Shown piece by piece: positions 1-7,321 of a stretch of DNA of 21,693 nt. Each line of letters starts with the position of its first letter. The stretch's first letter is position 1. The DNA comes from Bacteroides sp. UBA939 (lineage in GTDB: Bacteria > Bacteroidota > Bacteroidia > Bacteroidales > Bacteroidaceae). The translations under genes were made by a program, and so were the position numbers. Location of the stretch: the NCBI RefSeq assembly GCF_002293435.1, contig NZ_DBDF01000120.1, positions 1 to 21,693 of the forward strand, read 5' to 3'. Below the pieces are notes generated by a model. The model was not told where the DNA came from and searched no databases. It saw only the letters and a program-made list of their open reading frames with translations.

Positions 1-195
1 GAAATTGCCGCCAATATGGGAAGCTCGGTTGGTTCGAGTTTTACGATTACCGATGATGCGGGGGCGCAAATCACTTCCGACCTGACCAAAGGGGCGATAC
101 AGGGTGTCAGCCAGTATATGCAGAAGAAAATCAGGCAGGTGAAAGTACATCTGAAAAACGGTTATCGGGTGCTGCTGTTGCCGAAACAAAACTAA
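1..195 (+). CDS. traM: Conjugative transposon protein TraM, C-terminal end (partial)
   Basis: An open frame runs from the first base to a TAA at 193-195, giving the last 64 residues of a protein whose start lies outside the window. The stretch with SVGSSFTITDD and a basic KKIRQVKVHLKNGYRVLLL tail fits the C-terminus of Bacteroides TraM, a component of the conjugative type IV secretion apparatus. Position immediately before traN agrees with the traM-traN-traO order of CTnDOT-type operons. The 46-base gap to traN has no terminator, so cotranscription is likely. The family call rests on remembered similarity plus gene order. Confidence 0.8.
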   Translation, partial: EIAANMGSSVGSSFTITDDAGAQITSDLTKGAIQGVSQYMQKKIRQVKVHLKNGYRVLLLPKQN

Positions 196-241
196 TTATC
201 AAATCTATTTTATCCACAAATTAATTCAAATTCAAATTCAA

Positions 242-1249
242 ATGAAAAAGTATTTTCTACTATTCGCTATCATAGCGACAAGTGTACTGTCTGTTCATGC
301 ACAGACAGAAAACAATACGGAACCGAATGAAGTGGTTCCGGTAATGCTTCAAACAACCGAAGAGATGCAGGAAGACTTGCAACAAGTCTTGAATCCCACA
401 TTCGGGGATTATTACGAAGGTTTGACCAAGAAAATCACCTTCGACCGGATGATTCCGCCTTACGGATTAGAGGTTACTTTTAACAAAACCGTGCATATTA
501 TCTTTCCCTCGCCTATCCGCTATGTGGACTTGGGTTCGGCGAATATCATTGCAGGAAAAGCGGGAAGTTCGGAAAATATTCTGCGTGTGAAAGCTGCTAT
601 TCGAGGTTTTGAAACGGAAACTAATCTTGCCGTGATTACGGACGAAGGAAGTTATTATACCTATAATGTAAAATATGCGGATGAACCGGAAAAGCTCAAT
701 ATCGAGATGAAGGACTTTATGCATGATGGCATCGCTACCAACCGTCCAAACAATTCGCTTGACATTTACCTGAAGGAACTTGGCAACGAATCGCCCCGTG
801 TGGTGTACCTGATTAACCGTGCTATCTATACCGACAACAAACGGCACATCAAGCATATCGGCGGAAAACGTTTTGGTATTCAGTACACCCTGAAAGGAAT
901 TTATTCGCACAATAACCTGCTGTACCTGCATACGCAGATTCAGAACTCGACCAACGTATCTTTCGATATTGATTTCGTGCGGATGAAAATCGTGGATAAG
1001 AAGCTGGCAAAACGTACCAGTATGCAGGAAACTGTTATCTATCCACTCAGGGCTTATAACTTCGTTTCGTCCGTTGGCGCCAATCAGACGGAGCGAACAG
1101 TATTTGCATTGGATAAAATCACCATTCCCGCCGACAAGCAACTGATTATCGAAGTGTTCGAGAAGAACGGAGGTCGAAATCAGACCTTTACTATTGAAAA
1201 TGCAGACCTGATTCGCGCACGTCAAATCAACGAACTGAAAATAAAATAA
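242..1249 (+). CDS. traN: Conjugative transposon protein TraN (DUF4138 family)
   Basis: This 335-residue protein starts with a signal peptide (MKKYFLLFAIIATSVLSVHA, cleavage expected near residue 20), so it is exported across the inner membrane. Residues from about 65 onward resemble the DUF4138/TraN family: a beta-rich domain with a V-x-I-x-FPSPI-x-YVDLGS segment near residues 84-99. TraN is thought to be a periplasmic or outer-membrane part of the mating channel in Bacteroides elements. The frame ends one base before the traO start, which indicates translational coupling in the tra operon. Length is normal for the family. A 261-residue minus-strand frame over the same bases is a shadow of this gene. 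Confidence 0.92.
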   Translation: MKKYFLLFAIIATSVLSVHAQTENNTEPNEVVPVMLQTTEEMQEDLQQVLNPTFGDYYEGLTKKITFDRMIPPYGLEVTFNKTVHIIFPSPIRYVDLGSANIIAGKAGSSENILRVKAAIRGFETETNLAVITDEGSYYTYNVKYADEPEKLNIEMKDFMHDGIATNRPNNSLDIYLKELGNESPRVVYLINRAIYTDNKRHIKHIGGKRFGIQYTLKGIYSHNNLLYLHTQIQNSTNVSFDIDFVRMKIVDKKLAKRTSMQETVIYPLRAYNFVSSVGANQTERTVFALDKITIPADKQLIIEVFEKNGGRNQTFTIENADLIRARQINELKIK

Positions 1250-1250
1250 C

Positions 1251-1826
1251 ATGGGACGGATTGTATTATTGATGACTTTGTGTCTTGCCCTCTGTGGGCA
1301 GGCACACGCCCAGCGTTACCTGCCGGGGCAAAAAGGGATACAGTTTACAGCAAGTGCCGTAGATGGTTTCAATTTGGAGAAAGGCGACAAGCAAGCCTTT
1401 GCGGGTGGTATAGCCCTCGCCTCTTATACGAAAAGCGGCGACCGCTGGGTATTTGGCGGAGAGTACCTGCAAAAGTCATATCGGTATAAAACAAAGTTGA
1501 TACCCACTGCTCAGTTTACGTTGGAGGGCGGGTATTACTACAAGTTCCTGAGTGACCCCAGCAAAACGGTTTTCTTTTCTATCGGAGCTTCGGCGATGGC
1601 GGGATATGAAACGGTAAACTGGGGAGAATCCCTACTCTTTGATGGTTCTACGATTACCAGCGATGATAATTTCCTGTACGGCGGAGCGGTAACTTTCGAG
1701 GTGGAAACATATTTGTCTGACCGCATTGTATTGCTGCTCAACGTCAGGGAACGTATTTTGGGCGGTTCGTCCATCAACCTGTTCCATACACAAATCGGGG
1801 CGGGACTGAAATTCATTATTAATTAG
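1251..1826 (+). CDS. traO: Conjugal transfer protein TraO
   Basis: This 191-residue exported protein has a signal peptide (MGRIVLLMTLCLALCGQAHA, then Q). The body is rich in alternating aromatic and small residues with several GG-x-Y and YYYKF-like strands, ending in AGLKFIIN, which fits the outer-membrane beta-barrel-like TraO family of Bacteroides conjugative transposons. The ATG follows the traN stop after a single base. In CTnDOT the next gene is traP, a zinc-finger primase-like protein. Here traQ follows after 26 bases, so traP is absent from its usual place or lies elsewhere. Confidence 0.9.
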   Translation: MGRIVLLMTLCLALCGQAHAQRYLPGQKGIQFTASAVDGFNLEKGDKQAFAGGIALASYTKSGDRWVFGGEYLQKSYRYKTKLIPTAQFTLEGGYYYKFLSDPSKTVFFSIGASAMAGYETVNWGESLLFDGSTITSDDNFLYGGAVTFEVETYLSDRIVLLLNVRERILGGSSINLFHTQIGAGLKFIIN

Positions 1827-1852
1827 GTGTTTAACAAATAAAAAACAAAGAA

Positions 1853-2290
1853 ATGAGAAAATGCTTATCTTACATACTTTTTACGCTATTGCTGGCTGCA
1901 ATAGCGTGTGCCTGTAGCGACGATATTGATATTCAGCAGGATTATGAATTCTCGGTTACTCACTTGCCTGTGCCCAAAAGGTTGCAGGTAAACGAGGTGG
2001 CTGAAATACGCTGTATGCTGCACCGGCAGGGCGAATACAGTAATACCCGCTATTATCTGCGGTATTTCCAATATGACGGGGCAGGTGAATTATGGATGGA
2101 CGGCGGAGAGCCGTTCCTGCCCAATGATGTTTACGAACTGACGGATACTTCGTTCCGGCTGTATTTCCGTTCGCTGTCTGATGATGCGCATAATATAGAG
2201 GTGGTGTTTTTCGATTCGTTCGGGAAGGAGTTCCCGGTGACTTTTGCGTTTAGTAATGAGCAGGGGGAGGAAGAAAATATTGCTGAATAA
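1853..2290 (+). CDS. traQ: Conjugative transposon lipoprotein TraQ (DUF3872)
   Basis: This 145-residue protein has a lipoprotein signal peptide with a cluster ending IACAC at residues 17-21, so it should be a lipid-anchored envelope protein. The body (DYEFSVTHLPVPKRLQVNE, then RYYLRYFQYDGAGEL and LYFRSLSDDAHNIEVVFFDSFG) matches the Bacteroides TraQ/DUF3872 family. An AAAGAA stretch lies just before the ATG, a usual weak Bacteroides leader. It is the last gene of the visible tra operon: a perfect hairpin with a T tract follows 22 bases after the stop. Confidence 0.9.
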   Translation: MRKCLSYILFTLLLAAIACACSDDIDIQQDYEFSVTHLPVPKRLQVNEVAEIRCMLHRQGEYSNTRYYLRYFQYDGAGELWMDGGEPFLPNDVYELTDTSFRLYFRSLSDDAHNIEVVFFDSFGKEFPVTFAFSNEQGEEENIAE

Positions 2291-2312
2291 ACTATCTTTT
2301 AGTAACTTGCTG

Positions 2313-2348
2313 AAAAACACCTGATAAATGCTTGTCAGGTGTTTTTTT
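2313..2348 (+). terminator. Intrinsic terminator of the tra operon
   Basis: A perfect 12-bp inverted repeat, AAAAACACCTGA at 2313-2324 and TCAGGTGTTTTT at 2335-2346, encloses a 10-base loop and ends in seven T (2342-2348). It stands directly after traQ and should end tra transcription. Confidence 0.93.
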
Positions 2349-2361
2349 ATGGGTAATTTTG
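2332..2361 (+). promoter_or_regulatory. Bacteroides-type promoter of the PIN gene, inside the tra terminator
   Basis: TTG at 2332-2334 is followed after 19 bases by TAATTTTG at 2354-2361, a full match to the -7 element TAnnTTTG at the right spacing. The upstream half overlaps the 3' arm of the tra terminator. The start codon of the PIN gene lies 17 bases after the -7 element. Confidence 0.65.
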
Positions 2362-2377
2362 CAAAAAACAGTTATAA

Positions 2378-3496
2378 ATGAAAGTTGTTCTTGATACAAA
2401 TATTATTTTTAGCGACTTCCACCTTAAAGGTGCGAAAATTAAGAATCTGTGTGAATCTACCAACTCAATAGGTGGTACTGTATATATACCAGAGTTGGTA
2501 ATTGATGAATCAATTAATAAATATAAGGAACAACTTCATTTAGGAAAATCCAAAATAGACAAAGGAATATCTGATTTAAAAAGACTTATAGGAGAAATGG
2601 ATTTTGATAATCCTATTACCGACAAATATATTCTTAACGAGGTAGAAGAATATAAAAAAGAATTTAGAAAACAAATAAAAAAATTAGAGATAAAAATCAT
2701 TCCATATCCAACTATTAAACACCAAGAGCTTGTTAAGAGAGATTTAGCGAGGAAAAAACCATTTCAGGAAAGTGGAAAAGGTTATCGAGATGCTTTGATT
2801 TGGGAGAGTATAAAATCTTTATGTGAAAAATCATCCGAATTATTTAATACTCCTAAAGTTGTTTTCATCAATAAGAACTATAAGGATTTTTGTGAAAAAG
2901 GTTTTTCTCTACATCCTGATTTGAAAGAAGATCTAGCAAATAATGGATTTCAAGAAGATTATGTTAGGATTGTAGAAGAAATTGACATATTCATTGATGA
3001 CTACGTAAAGCCACAACAGAAAGTATTCAAAAGCATATTAACAGAACTGAATGAAAATAAACAGTATAATGATATTGATTTAAATTCAGAAATAGAAGAT
3101 AGAGTTATAAAATACTTATCACATCGCGAGTTTGATTATGAAGAAAGTCCATTCAGACAAGAATTCGAAAATCCGTCAGTTGTTGGTGTTGATGAGCCTT
3201 CATTTACAGTAACAGATGTTAGACAAATTTCAGAGGAAGAAATTCTTGTTGAAATTAATGTAGATGTGGATTGTGAGTTTGATTTCTTCATTTTCAAAAG
3301 TGATGCAGTGTGTATGGACGAAGATGAGTTACCATACATTTGGGACAATGACTGGAATAAGCATTATATGGCAGCTTCAAAAACGGTTCCGATTAGGTTG
3401 AAAATGTCGTTAATTGTTAATGCAGCTTTTGATGAGATACTTTCAGATGATATAGAAATTATTCGCCCAGAAATAGACTATCAAAATAGATTTTAA
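2378..3496 (+). CDS. PIN-like domain protein (DUF4935-type), ICE cargo
   Basis: This 372-residue protein opens with VVLDTNIIFSDF, the first acidic motif of a PIN nuclease fold (D6, N8). It continues with PELVIDE (E39, E44), YRDALIW (D138) and VVFINKNYKDF (N165, D170), which together make a plausible metal-binding set. This pattern fits PIN-like proteins with a DUF4935-type N-terminus, which are expected to cut RNA. Residues about 85-105 form a charged helix. The C-terminal 150 residues are acidic, probably beta-rich and unrecognised, with no known domain that I can name. There is no signal peptide, so it acts in the cytosol. GC is much lower than in the tra genes, a sign of separate acquisition. 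A 65-residue gene follows after 16 bases. A defence or toxin role is inference. Confidence 0.8.
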   Translation: MKVVLDTNIIFSDFHLKGAKIKNLCESTNSIGGTVYIPELVIDESINKYKEQLHLGKSKIDKGISDLKRLIGEMDFDNPITDKYILNEVEEYKKEFRKQIKKLEIKIIPYPTIKHQELVKRDLARKKPFQESGKGYRDALIWESIKSLCEKSSELFNTPKVVFINKNYKDFCEKGFSLHPDLKEDLANNGFQEDYVRIVEEIDIFIDDYVKPQQKVFKSILTELNENKQYNDIDLNSEIEDRVIKYLSHREFDYEESPFRQEFENPSVVGVDEPSFTVTDVRQISEEEILVEINVDVDCEFDFFIFKSDAVCMDEDELPYIWDNDWNKHYMAASKTVPIRLKMSLIVNAAFDEILSDDIEIIRPEIDYQNRF

Positions 3497-3512
3497 TAAA
3501 AAAATAAATGAG

Positions 3513-3710
3513 ATGAAACAGTTTGTTGTAACATTCAGAGTAAACGGAGAAATTCATAGTTTGGAATTTATGGATAACATCAATAGCAATAAACCGCGTG
3601 AAATAAATGCAAAAATATGGATTAATGATTATGTTCAAAACCAATTAGGCATAAAAACCGGAGTCCCATATCAAATAATCAGCATAGAGCAAGTAAACGG
3701 GAATGAATGA
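3513..3710 (+). CDS. Small hypothetical protein downstream of the PIN gene
   Basis: This 65-residue protein (MKQFVVTFRVNGEIHSLEFM...) is not recognised. It looks like a compact alpha-beta fold with a first beta hairpin at residues 1-20 and a second near residues 48-60, and a net charge near zero. It shares the low GC of the PIN gene, the same strand and a 16-base gap, so the two are probably one transcript. The spacing would suit a partner or antitoxin of the PIN protein, but nothing in the residues proves this. A minus-strand frame over the same place has no support. Confidence 0.6.
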   Translation: MKQFVVTFRVNGEIHSLEFMDNINSNKPREINAKIWINDYVQNQLGIKTGVPYQIISIEQVNGNE

Positions 3711-3771
3711 AATTGATTTGTAATCCGCTCATCTAATTCATCACCCCACCTTTAGCCATCCCTATCAAATA

Positions 3772-3945
3772 CTACTCAACCGTCAAGTTCTCCACATTGG
3801 TGACCTTGCTCACCAGCGCATATTTTGCGATAAGTTTTTTCAGATACTTGGGCGGCAGGTGCAAGCTGCCGAAAAATCCTTGTGGTAGTTCAGACCGAAG
3901 TTGGTCTGTTGTCAGATGCGACATATCGTAAAATACTTCTGCCAT
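3772..3945 (-). CDS. Small conserved-looking protein, 57 residues, divergent from the nitroreductase gene
   Basis: A minus-strand frame starts with ATG at 3945 and stops with TAG at 3774-3772. The product begins MAEVFYDMSHLTTDQLRSEL and contains the segment PPKYLKKLIAKYALVSKV. It has balanced composition, no membrane segment and a likely C-terminal helix. Codon use resembles the GC-richer ICE backbone rather than the AT-rich PIN genes. TATATTTG, a match to the -7 element, lies 24 bases upstream on the minus strand. I do not recognise a family. It may be an ICE backbone protein left beside the cargo. Confidence 0.55.
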   Translation of the reverse strand: MAEVFYDMSHLTTDQLRSELPQGFFGSLHLPPKYLKKLIAKYALVSKVTNVENLTVE

Positions 3946-3968
3946 AACTTTTTAGAGGATAATCACTG

Positions 3969-3985
3969 CAAATATAGTAACTTTG
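3969..3985. promoter_or_regulatory. Back-to-back divergent -7 elements; also a match to the CTnDOT integration core
   Basis: TATATTTG on the minus strand (3976-3969) and TAACTTTG on the plus strand (3978-3985) both match TAnnTTTG and are separated by one base. They would drive the 57-residue gene leftward and the nitroreductase operon rightward. The -33 regions are poor on both sides. Bases 3977-3986 read GTAACTTTGC, a full match to the GTANNTTTGC core at which CTnDOT-family elements integrate. The two readings are not exclusive. Confidence 0.5.
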
Positions 3986-4040
3986 CAAGCAATACGAAGC
4001 ATGTAATTACATTAAGGACAATTCAATAGATACGAAAATT

Positions 4041-4868
4041 ATGATAACATTAACGATTGAACAAACGTGCATCCGCTGCGGAGAATGCGTTAGCGTCTGC
4101 CCTGCTCATATTTTGACGCAGGAAGGCAAGCAAAGTGAAATAGGCATCAACAACCTTCCAACCTGTATCGAATGCGGGCAATGCGTAGCAATATGCCCAA
4201 CCGACTCGGTAACACACTCTACCTTTCCGCCCGAAACTGTCCACAAAGTGAATGAGTCGCTTCTTCCTTCTCCCGATGCTGTGATGGAACTGATTCGCAA
4301 ACGCCGCTCCAACCGTTCGTTTTCCGACAAGGAAGTGCCGACGGAATTATTGGATAAAATACTGGAAGCTGCCCACTTTGCACCTACGGGCGCAAACAGG
4401 CAAACTTTGCAATATACGCTTGTTACCAACGACAGGGTTTTGCAGGAAGTTACAGCCAATACCATAAAGGTAATCGACCAACAACTCGCAGCATGGAAAG
4501 ATTCGGGCAATGAGGAGATGCTGAACATGATGAGCCGGTTGAGCATATCATACAAACAGGGAACAGATTTGATACTGAGAGGTGCTAAGGCTTTGATTTT
4601 GATACATTCCACAGCTAATGGCTCTGCCGATGCGAATATTGCATATCAAAACGCTTCACTGATGGCTGAGAGCCTGAAAGTCGGACATTTCTACACCGGA
4701 TATGTCTATATGTTCTCTTCGATGGATAAAGAAGGAATCATCAAAAAAGCGTTAGGCATCGAGGGCGATATATACGCCGGAATGGCTTTGGGTATGCCCA
4801 AGTATTCATTCAAAAAGTATATCGACCGAAAACCGATGGTTATAAACAAGTTCCTATGGAACTTATAA
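4041..4868 (+). CDS. Ferredoxin-nitroreductase fusion (4Fe-4S domain plus FMN nitroreductase)
   Basis: This 275-residue protein begins with a two-cluster bacterial ferredoxin domain: CxxCxxCxxxCP at C10, C13, C16, C20 and again at C42, C45, C48, C52. A nitroreductase domain follows from about residue 78, with RRSNRSF at 88-94, the FMN-binding signature, and AHFAPTGANRQTLQY near 121-135. Such fusions pass electrons through two 4Fe-4S clusters to flavin and reduce nitro compounds or quinone-like substrates in the cytosol. The substrate cannot be told from sequence. The gene is expressed from a -7 element at 3978-3985. Its last 13 bases overlap the next gene, a lipoprotein, so they are probably cotranscribed. 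Confidence 0.92.
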   Translation: MITLTIEQTCIRCGECVSVCPAHILTQEGKQSEIGINNLPTCIECGQCVAICPTDSVTHSTFPPETVHKVNESLLPSPDAVMELIRKRRSNRSFSDKEVPTELLDKILEAAHFAPTGANRQTLQYTLVTNDRVLQEVTANTIKVIDQQLAAWKDSGNEEMLNMMSRLSISYKQGTDLILRGAKALILIHSTANGSADANIAYQNASLMAESLKVGHFYTGYVYMFSSMDKEGIIKKALGIEGDIYAGMALGMPKYSFKKYIDRKPMVINKFLWNL

Positions 4869-5260
4869 AATTTATTTTTTTCTCACTAATTATATTGCAA
4901 TTAGCTCTAACAGGATGTAGTAACTCGAATAATCAAACGAAACACCCTGAATATTTGGAAACTACAAACTCTGAATTAGGATGTGTAGAATTGAATTATG
5001 ATAGTGTAACTTATCGCCCTTTCGGTGTGTTTGGCGGAGGTGGAACGCTTACTTTCTCCGAATTTATAGGGAATCAAATAGGAATCCGAAAAATGGAGAC
5101 TCCACCTCCCATAAAAATATACGAGATAAAAGGGTATAATTCAAAGGAATGGATTGTTGATTATGATGACGTATTAATGGGCGGAAATATGATATTCAAA
5201 GCTGTAGGAGTTACAGATATTCCACCGGAACTTGCAAAGTATAAGCAATATGACTTCTAA
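4856..5260 (+). CDS. Hypothetical lipoprotein in the nitroreductase operon
   Basis: This 134-residue protein has a classic lipoprotein signal: a basic start, a hydrophobic stretch FIFFSLIILQLAL and the lipobox LTGC with the lipidated C21. The mature part contains VFGGGGTLTFSEFIGNQIGI near residues 58-77 and a hydrophilic C-terminus. No family is recognised. The ATG overlaps the nitroreductase gene by 13 bases and the end runs close to the metallohydrolase start (ATG at 5274), so it sits in the middle of a three-gene operon. An envelope role linked to the oxidoreductase is only inference from position. Confidence 0.75.
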   Translation: MELIKFIFFSLIILQLALTGCSNSNNQTKHPEYLETTNSELGCVELNYDSVTYRPFGVFGGGGTLTFSEFIGNQIGIRKMETPPPIKIYEIKGYNSKEWIVDYDDVLMGGNMIFKAVGVTDIPPELAKYKQYDF

Positions 5261-5273
5261 AAGGGAAATAGTG

Positions 5274-5988
5274 ATGGAATATGTAAACATCGGCAATCGG
5301 GTTCTAAATAATTATATACTCCGAACATCTTTAGGCTACGTTGTTATCGACACAGGGTACGCCGGAGGTTTTGACCGCTTCTGCAAAGGTTTGAAACGAA
5401 CTTCGATAAGCATGGAGGAGATAAAATACATCTTTGTAACCCACGCTCACGATGACCACGTTGGCTATTTGAACGAACTGAAACAAGCTACAAATGCCAC
5501 CATTATTATGGATAGCCAATCTCCTGAAAGGTTGTTGCTGGGTCAAAATGTCTGGGACGGCGGCTACTCATCCCGATTGGCTAAAGGCTTTGTCGGCCTG
5601 TTCACTCTTTTCGGGAAAGGATCTCATAATTTTCCTGTAGTCGAAAAATTGACTGACACATTGCTTTGGGATGGACATACTCAATTCCTTGAAGAAAAAG
5701 GAATCCCACTCAAAATTATATCCTTGCTGGGACATACCAAAGATTCAATCGGATTGCTGACTTCGGACGAATTGCTTTTTTTGTGGCGATGCGACTATGA
5801 ATGGATTTCCAAGTATCAACAGAAATATCATTTGGATTGAGGATTTGGATGATTACAGAAGAAGTTGGCAAACGATGCTGAATTGTGGTGCAAAAATGAT
5901 TTTGCCTTCTCATGGAAAACCATTTCCGGTAACAGACCTTGAAAAATATGTTGGTAGCTTGGGAGAATTGAAGCTATATAAGCCGTAA
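5274..5988 (+). pseudogene. Metallo-beta-lactamase-fold hydrolase, frameshifted in a T tract
   Basis: The first part reads as an MBL-fold hydrolase: VVIDTGYAGGF near residues 23-33, the metal motif THAHDDH with H57, H59, D61 and H62, and LLGHTKDS with H154. The frame then leaves the family at the seven-T run 5776-5782 and stops at 5840. If one T is removed the frame continues as LLFCGDATMNGF, supplying the expected metal-bridging aspartate, and runs to TAA at 5988 for about 237 residues. An upstream TTG at 5232 and an ATG at 5250 are also in frame, but ATG 5274 has AGGG eight bases ahead and fits the family start. The cause may be true decay, a phase-variable tract or a homopolymer error. As read, the product lacks one metal ligand. 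Confidence 0.85.
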
Positions 5989-6080
5989 AATACGACATAA
6001 ACCAGTCAACCGACTACAGGGGCAAGATAAAAAACAGTCAACCAAAATCAGGTTACTACATGCACAAACGCCACCTGTTT

Positions 6081-6135
6081 TGTTTAACAAAAAAATATTT
6101 CTGTTAAACAAACGGGGTGCTTCTGTTTAACAGAA
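6081..6135. repeat. Three evenly spaced TGTTwAACA palindromes
   Basis: TGTTTAACA occurs at 6081-6089, TGTTAAACA at 6102-6110 and TGTTTAACA at 6124-6132. The third extends to TTCTGTTTAACAGAA (6121-6135). Start-to-start spacing is 21 and 22 bases, two helical turns, as expected for cooperative binding of a dimeric regulator or for iterons. Upstream, CAGTCAACC occurs twice, at about 6004 and 6036. No gene start lies close by on the plus strand. Confidence 0.7.
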
Positions 6136-6167
6136 ATTGTCCGCTGTAAAAACTGGGCTTCAATGAA

Positions 6168-6186
6168 ATTATTTCATCGAAATAAT
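6168..6186. repeat. Short perfect inverted repeat
   Basis: ATTATTTC at 6168-6175 and GAAATAAT at 6179-6186 form an 8-bp stem with a 3-base loop. It lies between the triple palindrome and the decayed frame and could be an operator or a small hairpin. It is not followed by a T tract. Confidence 0.5.
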
Positions 6187-6205
6187 GCTTTATATTTAGA
6201 ATTGA

Positions 6206-6472
6206 AGAGCCGTATTTGCTCAAAATATAAATCAAAATGGAAGAGACAAGAACAGCGCTATTACCCCAAACTTACTAAAGGATAAATCTGTAGTCTCAAA
6301 TTGGGAAACTATTGCAAGTAAATATCAAATTCCTAAATCAGAACAATTTCTAATGAGTGCTACTTTTAGATATTGACAAAGACGAAGGAGATTTTTCTAT
6401 AAAAATGTAGATTGCTTCATTACGGATGCAAATATAGAGCTTTTAGATAATCTATTGGAAAATAATCAGTAA
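6206..6472 (+). pseudogene. Decayed reading frame of unknown function
   Basis: Three frames join into protein-like sequence if one extra T is removed in the T run near 6364-6367 and one A is added near 6401-6405. The segments read NSAITPNLLKDKSVVSNWE and ASKYQIPKSEQFLMSA, then DIDKDEGDFSIK, then NVDCFITDANIELLDNLLEN before TAA at 6470-6472. About 88 residues are recoverable and no clear start is seen. I do not recognise the family. It converges on the protease gene at 6490. It may be the C-terminal remnant of a longer cargo gene cut during insertion of the protease-ATPase module. The rest of 5989-6489 holds no other supported gene. Confidence 0.5.
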
Positions 6473-6489
6473 AATACTTGTTGATCTTT

Positions 6490-7299
6490 TTATAGTTTCG
6501 TAGGATGTTCATTTAGGGATAGATTGGTTACTGCTGACTCCATCAACATTTTTGCATATTTTATAGGGGTAACCCATATTCCATTGCCTAAAACACGATG
6601 ACCAACTCCAACAATATTACCTTCATAATCAAACATTGGAGCACCACTAAGTCCAACCCAATCATCTTCTATAATCTCATCTGGGTATTCAAAAACAAAA
6701 TAATTTCTGGCTGCTCCATTATAAGAGATATTGCTATAGAGAGCATTTGTACGTATGCCTTTTATTCCAACTATATCATTTCTTACAACCCCACATATTG
6801 AGTATTTCTGTTCATTCGTTGGCTCTGTAAATTGGGATGTGTCATAAAATTGTTTTTCTATTCCTGCTGGTTGTATTATGTTTCCATATACAGAAATCTC
6901 ATGCGTCAAAAAAGGATATTTAAAGTTGATATTCTTTAGCAAGCACACTGAAATATCGATCAAATCTTCGTTTGCATTTGTAAGATTGATCCTTTCCGCA
7001 TAATAGAATTCACTCAAAGGAGTTAAAACTGTGGATATATTATCATCTATATTATTTACATTATTAACAATGGCAATAATATATTCGTTACCAGTCCTAA
7101 TTTCTGTATTTTCGTAATCATCGCGATGAAGCACATGGTCAGCTGTTATAAGAAAAGGCTTGCCTTTGTAATCAGCAAGGAATCCACTTCCAAACCCAAT
7201 AGGGTTTAACAATTCTTTATCTTCAGGCATAAAAATATATAGCTGACAATATACTAATGATTGGAGTCTAACTAGTTCAAAATATCGCAATTCATCCAT
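6490..7299 (-). CDS. Trypsin-like serine protease, second gene of a protease-ATPase module
   Basis: This 269-residue protein has the catalytic pattern of chymotrypsin/trypsin-fold proteases. GFGSGFLADYKGKPFLITADH places the histidine at H55, LIDISVCLL the aspartate at D115, and WVGLSGAPMFDYEGNIVGVG the serine at S218 in a GxSGxP box. There is no signal peptide or membrane segment, so it should be cytosolic, which is unusual for secreted housekeeping trypsins and typical of proteases in conflict systems. The start lies 22 bases after the stop of the ATPase gene on the same strand, so they form one transcript with the protease second. The target is unknown. An accessory defence effector switched by the ATPase is the favoured inference. 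Confidence 0.82.
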   Translation of the reverse strand: MDELRYFELVRLQSLVYCQLYIFMPEDKELLNPIGFGSGFLADYKGKPFLITADHVLHRDDYENTEIRTGNEYIIAIVNNVNNIDDNISTVLTPLSEFYYAERINLTNANEDLIDISVCLLKNINFKYPFLTHEISVYGNIIQPAGIEKQFYDTSQFTEPTNEQKYSICGVVRNDIVGIKGIRTNALYSNISYNGAARNYFVFEYPDEIIEDDWVGLSGAPMFDYEGNIVGVGHRVLGNGIWVTPIKYAKMLMESAVTNLSLNEHPTKL

Positions 7300-7321
7300 A
7301 TCTTTTTACGTTTTTTAGTTG

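Noticed and set aside
467..1252. 261-residue minus-strand frame over traN
   Set aside because: It is an antisense shadow of a well supported tra gene; its residues are unlike any protein and it has no promoter or RBS.
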